From Candidatus Poseidoniaceae archaeon (GTDB lineage Archaea; Thermoplasmatota; Poseidoniia; Poseidoniales; Poseidoniaceae), in contig CASIAW010000003.1 in the NCBI GenBank assembly GCA_949372875.1, forward strand, positions 124,001 through 188,000: a DNA stretch of 64,000 bases, written 5' to 3'. Position 1 is the first letter of the stretch, and every line of letters begins with the position of its first letter. The translations under genes and the position numbers were made by a program. The notes under the pieces are model-generated. The model saw only the letters and a program-made list of their open reading frames with translations. It ran no database searches and was not told the origin of the DNA. Positions 11,067 to 22,301 of this stretch are shown here, one piece after another.

Positions 11067-11255
11067 TTAGGAAGCTGGATTGGAATCTGAGTCCCCCCGA
11101 CCGTCTTCCGAGGGGAGGTATGTTGGGTTTTTTAGTCCGGCGCGTGCAAGACGGGCACGCAGACGCAAAGCGGCAAATCCGTACGGCTCGGACAAATCCC
11201 GTACGGCGTTGAAGGTGGCATCACGAGTCTCGCTAACATCGTTTTGCCAATTCAT
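11067..11255 (-). CDS. Small uncharacterised protein (62 aa) downstream of RHH regulator
   Basis: ATG preceded on the minus strand by a strong SD (GCAGGAGGGGATGGAAAATG). Co-oriented with and 30 bp from the RHH gene. Confidence 0.5.
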   Translation of the reverse strand: MNWQNDVSETRDATFNAVRDLSEPYGFAALRLRARLARAGLKNPTYLPSEDGRGDSDSNPAS

Positions 11256-11284
11256 TTTCCATCCCCTCCTGCACTCTCACCCAC

Positions 11285-11659
11285 TCATTCGTGGTATTCT
11301 TCGCGTCGTATCGTTGAATTCTTGGCTTCCGCCAGAAGTTCATCGAGTTGTTGTGTCATTTCAGAACGGCTCTTAATTGCCTGTTCTATGTAGAGTGAAA
11401 GCCCTTCTTGGGCTGCTGCTTCTGGGGTTGTCCCTTGGAGTTCGTAGAGTTGGCCGAGAAGCATCTTATCTCCATGGCCTAGAGGTATTCGGACGGAATC
11501 CATGCCAGTAAGCATTGGTTGTCCTTTGAGATATTGCTGAATAGCTGCTCGAATAACATCTGAGCGATTACGTGCGCCATCAAGTCCGACCCGTGCATCG
11601 AGTAATGCAATTTCATCCTCAGTTATTCTGAGCGAGACAAGGTTGCTTGGGGTTGCCAT
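11285..11659 (-). CDS. Ribbon-helix-helix (CopG/NikR-like) DNA-binding protein
   Basis: N-terminus NLVSLRITEDEIALLDARVGLDGARNRSDVIRAAIQQYL is typical of RHH. Confidence 0.75.
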   Translation of the reverse strand: MATPSNLVSLRITEDEIALLDARVGLDGARNRSDVIRAAIQQYLKGQPMLTGMDSVRIPLGHGDKMLLGQLYELQGTTPEAAAQEGLSLYIEQAIKSRSEMTQQLDELLAEAKNSTIRREEYHE

Positions 11660-11887
11660 TTTGATTCCTCCGTATCCATTGGGTATGTGAGGCGGTATAT
11701 CAATGTAGTGGAAATGATGACATTATGACTTACAAATGATTACAAGTAAAAAAAGGATGCAGTGCGGCATTCATCGCCAATAAACGATACTTGTGTGCAC
11801 ATTTCGAATACAATTGTCATACGATTGTATACCAATGCCTTCGAGGTCCAGTAGAACCTTCTAATACGGGCAACTTTAGCACGCATC

Positions 11888-12334
11888 ATGGCTCTTGAAC
11901 CATCCCGAGGACTCTATCTCTATCTGCGAACGCTTACCAGCGCCATGGATGATTCGATCATAACCGATGATGAAGCAAGTATTTTGCACGTCCTTGCTGT
12001 TGCCCTTGGCGTTCATCCCAGTGATACAGCAGTCTGCCTGGCTGTTGTTCGTGGTGAGGAGGTCAATCCGTTTGATGGCACTGAATTTGATTACTCTGGC
12101 CACCATACGGGTGATGTTACAACCTATCAATCCGCATTGATTGCAGCTCTAGATGATGAAGTCATCTCAGAAGACGAATGGGCTATGCTCACCACTCTTC
12201 GAAACATCATTGGGCTTCAAGAAGATCAACATGCAATGATTGAAGAAGCAATTCATGCTATGGCTGATATTGATTCCAATGGTTTGCGGCGAATTGAACG
12301 TTTGAAGAGGTTTAATTCCGTATGTCCCTTCTGA
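11888..12334 (+). CDS. TerB-like / uncharacterised acidic helical protein
   Basis: 148 aa; two similar helical halves (DDSIITDDEASILHVLAVALGV / DDEVISEDEWAMLTTLRNIIGL), TerB-like character. Confidence 0.5.
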   Translation: MALEPSRGLYLYLRTLTSAMDDSIITDDEASILHVLAVALGVHPSDTAVCLAVVRGEEVNPFDGTEFDYSGHHTGDVTTYQSALIAALDDEVISEDEWAMLTTLRNIIGLQEDQHAMIEEAIHAMADIDSNGLRRIERLKRFNSVCPF

Positions 12335-12399
12335 TGCTGTGTCCTGCCCATAACTCGGGAACTAACCTTCTAGGGAACCCTTTCCATCGTAATACTTAG

Positions 12400-13803
<1,404 letters not shown>

Positions 13804-13871
13804 TTTCTATCGATGTCATACGATTGGACAATCTACGCAAGTATGATAAGGTCCGTACGAATGCGAATTTC

Positions 13872-14414
13872 ATGCCTCAACTACAAATTGGTGATGAAGC
13901 ACCTTCCATTATTTTACCTTCGATAGACGGAACAGATTTTGACCTTTCGAGCCTGAAAGGTAAGCGTGTTATAATGACCTTTTTCCGTTTTGATTCCTGT
14001 CCATTCTGTAATCTTCGAATCCATCGACTTGTCAAGCGTTGGAACGAGTTCCCAGAAGATACGGTCATGGTAGGCATCTTTGATGCGAAAATGAGTGCTT
14101 TGAAGAGGCGAATGAAAAAGCACGAAGTCCCCTTTACTCTTGTAGCGGATGAAACATATGAGCACTTCCTCAACAATGGAGTCAAGAAATCGATTTTCAG
14201 AGTTATGTTTGCACCTTTGAGAGCACCTCTCACCTTCTTAGAAACTCTGTTCCGGGGTTACGTCCCAATGACAATGTCTTTGTCGAAACTCTCTACATTA
14301 CCAGTAGATATTTTGATTGATGAGAATGGGAAGATTGCTAAGGCACATTATTGTAAAGACACCGTAGACCATCTACCAATTGACGAAATGATAGAATTCG
14401 CGAAAGGGAACTGA
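13872..14414 (+). CDS. Peroxiredoxin-like (AhpC/TSA superfamily) protein
   Basis: MPQLQIGDEAPSIILPSIDGTDFDLSSLKGKRVIMTFFRFDSCPFCNLRIH: thioredoxin-fold CPFC motif. Start chosen at MPQLQ. Confidence 0.75.
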   Translation: MPQLQIGDEAPSIILPSIDGTDFDLSSLKGKRVIMTFFRFDSCPFCNLRIHRLVKRWNEFPEDTVMVGIFDAKMSALKRRMKKHEVPFTLVADETYEHFLNNGVKKSIFRVMFAPLRAPLTFLETLFRGYVPMTMSLSKLSTLPVDILIDENGKIAKAHYCKDTVDHLPIDEMIEFAKGN

Positions 14415-14416
14415 AT

Positions 14417-14884
14417 TCATTCGCGTAATTCTTTTGGCCGTAAAACCTTTTGACAAACCCACGCATTGTTCTGCTCAATGAAAAGGGCACACGCAGCTGT
14501 TGGCATAGGGTGATATTCTCCTGTCATCTCGTGTACTATCAATTCAGTCGCTGGGTTATGCGTGAGAACCATGAGTGTTTCATCATTTCTTGAAGATTCA
14601 ATGACCTCTTGAATAACGGGAACAGTTGGGTGATATAACTCACTTCGCGTCTCCACCGCCACCACCCCAAGGGCATCACGCATACATTCGAGAGTTTCCA
14701 ATGTGCGCCGAGAATCACTCACGACAATTCTATCTGGTATCCACTGTAATTCCGCTAATGCTGAAGCCATTCTTGGAGCATCTTTTCTTCCACGGAGATT
14801 CAAAGGCCGCTGGCGATCGGATAAAGAAGCATCATCCCAACCACTTTTTGCATGTCGCATGAGGATGACTCTTCGTGACATCAA
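14417..14884 (-). CDS. sixA: SixA-like phosphohistidine phosphatase (histidine phosphatase family)
   Basis: RVILMRHAKSGWDDASLSDRQRPLNLRGRKDAPRMA (RHxK/G motif) and VLTHNPAT. Confidence 0.85.
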   Translation of the reverse strand: MMSRRVILMRHAKSGWDDASLSDRQRPLNLRGRKDAPRMASALAELQWIPDRIVVSDSRRTLETLECMRDALGVVAVETRSELYHPTVPVIQEVIESSRNDETLMVLTHNPATELIVHEMTGEYHPMPTAACALFIEQNNAWVCQKVLRPKELRE

Positions 14885-14989
14885 TCACTCTATTGGTCAA
14901 TCATAAATGAGTCTTGCGAAGGTGGTTCCACGGTAATCACATTGAGGCTGTACACTTCCTCCATCGAACCAAATAAACCGATACTCCGG

Positions 14990-17900
14990 TTACTGTTCGT
15001 ATGAAACCCAAGCGCCAGACTCATTGTCGTAGTAGGACAAAGAACCATCAGCGGCCTTGGACCAATTCACGCCATTTTCTTCCCATTGCTGAGTTTGCAC
15101 TCCGATAGAAGGAAGTTCTTTTTCGACTTCCTCTGGCATGTAGGAGTTTGTAGCGGTGTCTGCATAATTTTGAGAAACGAATGGAGAACTCTGTTCTTCG
15201 CTCTTGTTACGAACAACGAGGAGTGCGGCTATTGCACAAAAGAGGAGAAGGCCAAGAATAGCGAATAACAATCCACCATAACCTCCACTTTCAGCAGATT
15301 GTTCTGAGCGAGTCGCATCATCTGGATAGTAATCATAGGTATCTGCAACTCCATCACCGTCAGTATCCATTGATTCATTTCGGTCCAATGGGAAGTCATC
15401 TTCTGCATCATTAACGCCATCTTGGTCAGTATCCATTTGAGTCAATGCGCATCCATCATCGAAAACAACAACTCCCGTCGGCGAGAGTGGACAGTCATCA
15501 TCGATATTTTCCACACCGTCTTGGTCATCGTCTTTCTGGTATTCTGAGCATCCATCAAGGTCCACGCCATGTTCTTCATCGGTATCTGGGCACAAATCCT
15601 TGTTGTCTTTGATGTCGTCATTATCGGTGTCTAATTGTGAATCAGCACAGCCTCGGTTGTTGACTTGCTCGCCAGGAGGTGTAGCTGGGCATGAATCAAT
15701 CGTGTTGTCAATCATGTCGCTATCGTCATCAAGTTGGTTTTCAGCACATCCTACCGAGTTTGTAATTTGGCCAACTTCAGTATCTGGACAATCATCAACA
15801 TCGTTCATAATGGCATCATTGTCATCATCACGTTGAGCGTCAGAACATCCATTGTCATCTGCTTGTTCATCGCTACCAGTCATTTGACACAAATCATCCA
15901 TGTCATTGACTCCATCTTCGTCAGTATCTCGTTCGGAAGATGCACATCCGACGCCATTGACAAGTGTTTGAGGTGGTGTTGTGGGACATTCATCCAGTTG
16001 ATCATTGATGGAATCTCCATCGGTGTCACGTTGGGTGTCAGCACATCCTGCAGCATCAACTGAAGCTCCGAGAGGTGTCATAGGACAAGCGTCAAACGCA
16101 TCCATGATTCCGTCATTGTCACCATCTTCTTGAGAGCCGGAACATCCTGTTTCATCGACTGTTTCTCCAGCCGGCGTTGTCGGGCAGGCATCAAGGTCAT
16201 TGGTAACGCCATCCAAGTCGTCATCTTTCTGTTGAGCACTGCATCCCTTGGAATCGACTGCTTGTCCAGCAGGTGTATTGAGGCAGTGGTCAGGAGTATC
16301 TCCGTTCGGGTTGTCTCCATAGCCATCTCCGTCGGCATCGAACCATTGGCTTGGTTCAGCAGGGAATCGGTCAGCAGAGTTTCCATTTTGGTTGTCTCCG
16401 TAGCCATCACCATCAGCATCTTCCCATTGTGTTCCATCCATTGGGAAAGCATCCGGTTCGTTTCCATTTTGGTTGTCTCCATAGCCATCACTGTCCTGGT
16501 CAGCCCATTGTGTAGAGTCTGCAGGGAATGCATCACCGTTGTTTCCGGTTGGATTATCTCCATAGCCATCACCGTCTTGGTCAGCCCATTGTGTTGAATC
16601 GGTTGGGAAGGAGTCTGGAGTTGTGCCCGCAGGGTTATCTCCGTATCCATCACCATCTTGGTCAGCCCACTGGGAAGAATCTGCAGGGAAAGCATCACCG
16701 TTGGTTCCGGAGGGGTTGTCTCCATAGCCATCCGCATCACTGTCTTCCCATTGTGTTGAATCAGCAGGATATTGGTCAGCATAGTTTCCTGTAGCATTAT
16801 CGCCATAGCCATCACCATCTTGGTCCGACCACTGGCTCGAATCGAATGGGAATGCATCTGAAGCATTTCCATTTGGATTATCACCGTATCCATCGCCATC
16901 TTGATCATCCCATTGCGAGCCATCGAGAGGGAATGCATCAGGTGAATTTCCGGTTGGGTCATCGCCATATCCATCGCCATCCATGTCGGAGTATTGGCTG
17001 CTGTCGAATGGGAATGCATCAATGAGGTCATTGTAACCATCTCCATCGGTATCTTTCTGAGAAAGTTCACAGCCATATTGGTCGACTGAAGCTCCAGCAG
17101 TTGTGTTTGCACACAAATCGTATTCATTCGAAACACCGTCATTATCGTCATCAAGCGTTAATGAGAAACAATCACTGTCGCCAATCAGTTGAACATTCAC
17201 ATCAGAGTAAAGGTTCACGACTACACAATAAATGCCACTCATGTTTGGAGTTGAATAAGTGAACGTCGGCATGCTCATGTTTTGGGCAGTTGCAGTGAAG
17301 TTGCTGAGTGAAGAAGATGCCATTGATGCCCCAGAGGAATCGGTGACTAAAATTTGATAGTTGTATTGGTCTCCAACCACAAGATCGTTGCCCTTTACCA
17401 TCACATCATTGGTTATGGAAGTTGAACTGGTCGAATAGGAGTCGATGAGCATGGTCGGTAGTTGAGGGAAGAAATCTTCATTGTGCACGCCAATGAAACC
17501 CTCATTTGCGGAGAGGTTCACGAGTGTATTGTTGAATGAAAGGAAGGCGACAAAGCCATGTTGATTGAGTGTTGTTGGTCCGTTCCACGAAATTTGCCAT
17601 GATTCACTTGTGGCCGTATCGGTAGTGAAAGTGACGTTCATCTGGTCAATCATCGATGCGGACAGAGCGGAATCGATATCGCCTGAATTGAGGTAATCAT
17701 TATCGAATTCGACGAAGTCATAAACCAGCCACCACATGGTGTAGTCGGTGTATGCGCTAAGATTTGAAGCATAAAGATCACCAGTCGTCGATGAAGTTAC
17801 ACTAAGTTCAAGCATTTCGATGTAGATACAGTCTCCTGCTTCGTCAAGCATAGCTCCAGTCGAATCTTTCAATACCGATACAGAACAATACTCTGACTCT

Positions 17901-19144
17901 TGCATAACTGGGTTTGCCATTGTTGCATTGACCAACATTGTTGTTGCTGTAGCGTTAACAGTGCCATTTGTTGGTGCTGACCAACTCTCCGAATCATTGA
18001 GGAAAAACTGGACACTCGAATGGTTATAGAGATAGGAGTTTCCGACGGTCAACCCTGAAAATTCAAGTAATGAATTTGTCGTCCCATTCATGGTTACTTC
18101 AACTGATTCAAACGTTTGCCCTCCTCCAGGTAAATTTGTCGTGACTGAGATGTCATAGACATTCGTCGCTCCCGAATACCCGTAGACTTGCAGATGTGTT
18201 GTTTGATTCGAGGATGAAAGCACCGTCATCGATTCAATACTTCCAGTAGATCCTGAACTTGAAAGATAACTTCCAGCTGCAGTGTTCCAGTCTGTATCGA
18301 TATCACCATTGAGCCCATTGAAGGTGATGTTCGCATAGTATGTCACGCCTGCTATCATGTCAATTTCAAAATAATCGAGGTCGACTGAGGAGTGAATCGA
18401 GAGGCCAGTGCATGAAAGCGGGAGCATCGAGGCTTGTGTAGCCGTAGATGTGGCGTCGTTTGATTCGAGAATATCCGATACCAATGTACCCGCACCCACA
18501 CAGTTCGATGGAGGCGAGGTTCCATTGCCCCCAGTACCATTGCCCCCAGTACCGTTTCCGGAAGAGGTGCTAAAGGTCCAAATTTCTACTTCATACGCCC
18601 CATATCCCGAGTATCGGTAAATTTGAACGTAAACCGTGCCAGTGTGTGGAGTGAATGAGTTGTTGGTGCTGACAACTTCGGGATTGAACATGTAGGATGA
18701 GTCCATTGTGTTACCATTTGAGTCATACATGGCGATGTCAAAGTCATTGGTGAATGTTGAACCGTTCGTTGAGGTATTGGTAGAATTAAAGGACATACTG
18801 ATGGTTAATCCTTCGTTGAGAGAAAGGTTAACTGCAAACCAATCTTCATCATCATTCACATCCAATTGCCCGTAATCGATTACATTGAAAGGAGCCATTC
18901 CGCTAAGGACTGCTGTTGAATTCATATTGACTGCAGACATGTTGTCAGGTAGGTCTGTTTGGCTATTAAAATCGTTTTGATTTGGTCCTATTGCTGAAGC
19001 TGTTGGTACTCCGAGAGTTACAGTGGTGAGAACCAACATCAATGACAGCAGAAGGGCATGATTTCTGTTCCGGTTTTCAAGACCCGTAGTGGAGGACATG
19101 GGTGTAGGTTTCGCTACTAGTTTAAGAGACTCACTCTTAATCAT
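14990..19144 (-). CDS. Large secreted calcium-binding repeat protein with C-terminal TM anchor and short cytoplasmic tail
   Basis: N-terminal hydrophobic signal LLLSLMLVLTTVTLGVPTASA; two repeat classes (DGDGYGDNPxGNxxDAFPxDSxQW and CPxTPxGxxVDxxGCxxxQxDxDxDGxxD); TM GGLLFAILGLLLFCAIAALLVV; tail WEENGVNWSKAADGSLSYYDNESGAWVSYEQ. Confidence 0.85.
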   Translation of the reverse strand: MIKSESLKLVAKPTPMSSTTGLENRNRNHALLLSLMLVLTTVTLGVPTASAIGPNQNDFNSQTDLPDNMSAVNMNSTAVLSGMAPFNVIDYGQLDVNDDEDWFAVNLSLNEGLTISMSFNSTNTSTNGSTFTNDFDIAMYDSNGNTMDSSYMFNPEVVSTNNSFTPHTGTVYVQIYRYSGYGAYEVEIWTFSTSSGNGTGGNGTGGNGTSPPSNCVGAGTLVSDILESNDATSTATQASMLPLSCTGLSIHSSVDLDYFEIDMIAGVTYYANITFNGLNGDIDTDWNTAAGSYLSSSGSTGSIESMTVLSSSNQTTHLQVYGYSGATNVYDISVTTNLPGGGQTFESVEVTMNGTTNSLLEFSGLTVGNSYLYNHSSVQFFLNDSESWSAPTNGTVNATATTMLVNATMANPVMQESEYCSVSVLKDSTGAMLDEAGDCIYIEMLELSVTSSTTGDLYASNLSAYTDYTMWWLVYDFVEFDNDYLNSGDIDSALSASMIDQMNVTFTTDTATSESWQISWNGPTTLNQHGFVAFLSFNNTLVNLSANEGFIGVHNEDFFPQLPTMLIDSYSTSSTSITNDVMVKGNDLVVGDQYNYQILVTDSSGASMASSSLSNFTATAQNMSMPTFTYSTPNMSGIYCVVVNLYSDVNVQLIGDSDCFSLTLDDDNDGVSNEYDLCANTTAGASVDQYGCELSQKDTDGDGYNDLIDAFPFDSSQYSDMDGDGYGDDPTGNSPDAFPLDGSQWDDQDGDGYGDNPNGNASDAFPFDSSQWSDQDGDGYGDNATGNYADQYPADSTQWEDSDADGYGDNPSGTNGDAFPADSSQWADQDGDGYGDNPAGTTPDSFPTDSTQWADQDGDGYGDNPTGNNGDAFPADSTQWADQDSDGYGDNQNGNEPDAFPMDGTQWEDADGDGYGDNQNGNSADRFPAEPSQWFDADGDGYGDNPNGDTPDHCLNTPAGQAVDSKGCSAQQKDDDLDGVTNDLDACPTTPAGETVDETGCSGSQEDGDNDGIMDAFDACPMTPLGASVDAAGCADTQRDTDGDSINDQLDECPTTPPQTLVNGVGCASSERDTDEDGVNDMDDLCQMTGSDEQADDNGCSDAQRDDDNDAIMNDVDDCPDTEVGQITNSVGCAENQLDDDSDMIDNTIDSCPATPPGEQVNNRGCADSQLDTDNDDIKDNKDLCPDTDEEHGVDLDGCSEYQKDDDQDGVENIDDDCPLSPTGVVVFDDGCALTQMDTDQDGVNDAEDDFPLDRNESMDTDGDGVADTYDYYPDDATRSEQSAESGGYGGLLFAILGLLLFCAIAALLVVRNKSEEQSSPFVSQNYADTATNSYMPEEVEKELPSIGVQTQQWEENGVNWSKAADGSLSYYDNESGAWVSYEQ
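15380..16290 (-). repeat. TSP3-like protein repeats (~34 aa units) within the surface protein
   Basis: Recurring D(x)DxDGxxDxxDxCPxTPxGxxVxxxGC units. Confidence 0.75.
16290..17060 (-). repeat. ~9 tandem ~81-bp (27 aa) repeats encoding DGDGYGDNPxGNxxDAFPxDSxQWADQ
   Basis: Conserved nucleotide block like 'catagccatcaccgtcttggtcagccca' recurs about every 81 bp. Confidence 0.85.
18522..18556 (-). repeat. 15-bp tandem repeat (ccattgcccccagta) encoding GTGGN linker
   Basis: ccattgcccccagta ccattgcccccagta ccgtt read directly; encodes GNGTGGNGTGGNGTS. Confidence 0.75.
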
Positions 19145-19380
19145 ATAGCAGTTGGAGCAACATGGCCATCATTTTTGTCTTCAGGCTTACGAACTCGGGA
19201 CCAAACTCCGCCCATCAGTTCATCATGACATTTGGTGCAATAGTAGAAGCGACGATACGCTTCTCGGAATGAATATGCTTTCTTGCCGGTAGCGACAAGG
19301 AACCCTTCAGGCGAAAGTCGCGATACAATGCTGCCTTCTTGACCGCATCCTAGAAAATCGCACACTGCTGCTCCGCCCAT
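19141..19380 (-). CDS. Small putative zinc-binding protein
   Basis: 79 aa with CDFLGC and YYCTKCH motifs; stop overlaps the start of the downstream surface-protein gene. Confidence 0.55.
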   Translation of the reverse strand: MGGAAVCDFLGCGQEGSIVSRLSPEGFLVATGKKAYSFREAYRRFYYCTKCHDELMGGVWSRVRKPEDKNDGHVAPTAI

Positions 19381-19455
19381 GGTTATCGTATGCGCTCACG
19401 GGTCTTTAATGGTCGTATCCTTCCATCGTTTGAAATGAAATTTTTCATGAATAGT

Positions 19456-19857
19456 TCATTCTGTTTCAGGAACCGGCTCGATAATGACTAAGGGAATATT
19501 TGCTTCAATTGCTTGCCCTTCCTCACAGTTTACCGAGAGAACAGTTCCTGAGACCGGCGCTTGAATCTCGTTTTGCATTTTCATTGCCTCAAGAATAAGA
19601 ATGACTTGACCTTCTGATACTTCGTCACCTTCTTTGACTTCAACAGTGACTACTTTGCCAGGGATATTCGCAGAAACGGTTCCCGATTTTTTCTTTTTAC
19701 CGCTTCCGCTGCGCTTCTTTTTGGCAACAGGTGCTGCATCCGGAATTTCGATTTGAAATGTTTTTCCTTCGACAGTTGCCGACCAAGAGGTACCATCGCC
19801 ATCAAGGATGACTTCAAATTCAGTTCCATCAACAATCACTTTCCGAGTTTCAGTCAT
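19456..19857 (-). CDS. Biotin carboxyl carrier protein of acyl-CoA carboxylase
   Basis: EAMKMQNEIQAPVSGTV biotinylation motif; Start chosen at MTETRK. Confidence 0.92.
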   Translation of the reverse strand: MTETRKVIVDGTEFEVILDGDGTSWSATVEGKTFQIEIPDAAPVAKKKRSGSGKKKKSGTVSANIPGKVVTVEVKEGDEVSEGQVILILEAMKMQNEIQAPVSGTVLSVNCEEGQAIEANIPLVIIEPVPETE

Positions 19858-19861
19858 AATA

Positions 19862-20059
19862 TCACTTCCAAGGAGAACGGCTCGCACGTTTTTGCATGAG
19901 GGATGAATGCCCCATGTTCATTCTTCGGTGGTCTTGAGACCAAGCAAGGCCCGGTTTCCGAGCGATTTGCCCAGGATCATCACCTTGTTGAGAGAGGAGA
20001 GAAAGAACGGCAGCAATCGCAGCCATTCGTAATGTCTCATCATCATATTCGGCCATCAT
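19862..20059 (-). CDS. Putative small acyl-CoA carboxylase accessory subunit
   Basis: 65 aa, (MMAEYD)DETLRMAAIAAVLSLLSQQ..W...R lies between the CT subunit and BCCP genes, position and pattern like small accessory carboxylase subunits. Confidence 0.5.
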   Translation of the reverse strand: MMAEYDDETLRMAAIAAVLSLLSQQGDDPGQIARKPGLAWSQDHRRMNMGHSSLMQKRASRSPWK

Positions 20060-20065
20060 ATCGCC

Positions 20066-21619
20066 TCATAGTGGGATGTTTCCGTGCTTTCTTGCTGGGC
20101 GTAATTCTTCTTTGTCGAGTAACATTTCCAATGCCCGGCAAAGTTTGCTTCGCGTTTGGTTTGGTTCAATCACATCGTCCAGATATCCTAAGGCAGCAGC
20201 AGTGTAAGGGTTGGCGAATTTCTCATTGAAGTCATCGGTGAGTCTTTGACGCTCTTGTTCAGTATTCCGAGCACTCGAAATTCGCTTGCGGTGAATAATT
20301 TCAACTGCGCCGTCAGCACCCATAACTGCAAGTTCGCCTGTAGGCCATGCAACGTTGTAATCTCCACGGATATGTTTTGATGACATCACATCGTATGCAC
20401 CGCCGTATGCCTTACGAAGAATAACAGTGAGTTTGGGGACTGTTGCTTCAGCATATGCGTAGAGAAGTTTTGCTCCGTGGCGGATAATTCCACCCCATTC
20501 TTGACTTGTGCCTGGCAAAAATCCAGGAACGTCTTCAAGTGTGATAATTGGGATGTTAAACGCATCACAGAACCGAACAAAGCGAGCGGCTTTATCACTC
20601 GCATCGATGTCAAGGCAACCTGCCAGCACTTTCGGTTGGTTTGCAACTACGCCAACTGTGTGGCTTCCAAGGTGGCCAAAACCGATGACAATGTTTTGTG
20701 CCCAATCTGCTTGGACCTCAAGGAACGCACCATCATCCAGAACTTCAGAAATGACGTCAACGACATCGTATGCCTTGGTCGCCTGGTCTGGCATTATCGA
20801 ATCAAGAGCATCGCAGGACCTGTCCGTTGGATCACTTGTTTTCTTATCCGGTGGTCTTTCAAGATTATTTTGTGGGAGTAAGTCACACAAATCACGAGCT
20901 AATTGTATTGCAGACTCATCATCAGGGGCGGAGAAGTGGGAGACTCCAGACTTTGCGCCATGTGTTGAGGCACCACCTAAATCTTCGAAATTAACTTCTT
21001 CATTGGTTACGGTTTTGATGACTTCTGGGCCAGTAATGAACATGTAGGATGATTCTTCAACCATAATGACAAAATCAGTAATTGCTGGTGAGTAGACCGC
21101 TCCACCTGCACACGGCCCCATGATGACTGAGATTTGGGGGACAACGCCTGATGCTCGAACATTTCTAAAGAAAATCTCTGCATAACTTCCGAGCGATGCT
21201 ACGCCTTCTTGGATTCGTGCGCCCCCAGAATCGTTCAAACCGATGACAGGTCGTCCAGTTTTGAGAGCCATGTCGAGTACTTTGCAGATTTTGAGCCCGT
21301 GCATTTCTCCTAATGAGCCGCCATAAGCAGTAAAATCTTGAGCGAAGGTGAAGACTTCTCGACCATTGATTGAACCATGGCCAGTCACGACACCATCTCC
21401 GGGTATGATGTCCTTATCCATGCCAAAGTCACGACATCGGTGTTCAACCAATGCATCGATCTCTTGGAACGTACCTTCATCAAGTAAAATTTCGATACGT
21501 TCTCGTGCCGTCAATTTTCCCTTTTTGTGTTGTCGGTCGATGCGCTCTTGCCCTCCACCCATTTCGCTACGAGATTTACGATTTCGCAAATCTTGGAGTC
21601 GTTCTTCTGTTGATGCCAT
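20066..21619 (-). CDS. pccB: Acyl-CoA carboxylase carboxyltransferase (propionyl-/methylmalonyl-CoA type)
   Basis: [100 protein letters not shown]. Start chosen at MASTEERL. Confidence 0.93.
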   Translation of the reverse strand: MASTEERLQDLRNRKSRSEMGGGQERIDRQHKKGKLTARERIEILLDEGTFQEIDALVEHRCRDFGMDKDIIPGDGVVTGHGSINGREVFTFAQDFTAYGGSLGEMHGLKICKVLDMALKTGRPVIGLNDSGGARIQEGVASLGSYAEIFFRNVRASGVVPQISVIMGPCAGGAVYSPAITDFVIMVEESSYMFITGPEVIKTVTNEEVNFEDLGGASTHGAKSGVSHFSAPDDESAIQLARDLCDLLPQNNLERPPDKKTSDPTDRSCDALDSIMPDQATKAYDVVDVISEVLDDGAFLEVQADWAQNIVIGFGHLGSHTVGVVANQPKVLAGCLDIDASDKAARFVRFCDAFNIPIITLEDVPGFLPGTSQEWGGIIRHGAKLLYAYAEATVPKLTVILRKAYGGAYDVMSSKHIRGDYNVAWPTGELAVMGADGAVEIIHRKRISSARNTEQERQRLTDDFNEKFANPYTAAALGYLDDVIEPNQTRSKLCRALEMLLDKEELRPARKHGNIPL

Positions 21620-21845
21620 AGGCTTCACAAGGGGGGCTACGAAAAAGCCGCCCTTATGCGTTGCCTTTGGTAAAGGTGAGTCTGTGTGTTCTCTCAACCG
21701 TTTCTTTTCAGCGTAATTCTCTTGTTGAAAGTGGTCTCTTTTCATGATTCACTTTATGAGTGGATGCATCTGATGAGGAACTGAATCTCTCCCTTTTGCT
21801 GAGGCGAAGGGGTGCGTTGATAGGGAGGTGACGCCTCCAACAACC

Positions 21846-22292
21846 ATGAGCGAACCGTGGCGCATCGTTGTTGCGAAGCCCGGCCTTGATGGTCATGACA
21901 GGGGTGCGAAAGTCGTGGCTCGTGCATTGAGAGATGCAGGAAATGAAGTGATTTACACGGGCTTGCGTCGCAGTGCTCAACAAATCGTGGATACGGTGCG
22001 CGATGAAGATGCTCGTTTTCTTGGTCTTTCCTCTCTTTCTGGCGCCCATCAACATCTTTTCCCGAAAGTCTGCGAATTGCTCAAGCAACAAGGACTTAAC
22101 GACGTCATTGTTTTTGGTGGTGGTATTATTCCTGTCGATGACCGTGAACCCCTCTATGCTTGTGGAATTCGAGCAATCTTCGGACCTGGCACACCAACTT
22201 CTGAAATTTTAGAATTTATTGAGCATTCAACACAACTTGAGAATACTGGTGTTGGTCAAGACAGCGATTGGCATTGGACCTCATCGTCATGA
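21846..22292 (+). CDS. Methylmalonyl-CoA mutase B12-binding (small) subunit
   Basis: RIVVAKPGLDGHDRGAKVVARALRDAGNEVIYTGLRRSAQQIV: DGHDRG cobalamin-binding motif. Confidence 0.92.
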   Translation: MSEPWRIVVAKPGLDGHDRGAKVVARALRDAGNEVIYTGLRRSAQQIVDTVRDEDARFLGLSSLSGAHQHLFPKVCELLKQQGLNDVIVFGGGIIPVDDREPLYACGIRAIFGPGTPTSEILEFIEHSTQLENTGVGQDSDWHWTSSS

Positions 22293-22301
22293 GGTGCTGG
22301 G

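Noticed and set aside
11000-11120. GC-rich stretch considered as SRP RNA or RNase P RNA
   Set aside because: I could not find the conserved SRP helix 8 or RNase P core motifs; part of it is explained by the small ORF.
11080-11376. 98-aa plus-strand ORF
   Set aside because: Antisense to the RHH gene and the small ORF with a good SD; Arg-rich, low-complexity translation.
15380-17060. Regularly spaced repeats that could suggest a CRISPR array
   Set aside because: The repeats are in-frame coding units (Asp/Gly Ca-binding), the intervals are also conserved, and there are no cas genes.
16078-17154. 358-aa minus-strand ORF in another frame of the repeat array
   Set aside because: Shadow ORF created by the repetitive, stop-poor composition of the real 14990-19144 gene; its Met/Thr-rich translation is not protein-like.
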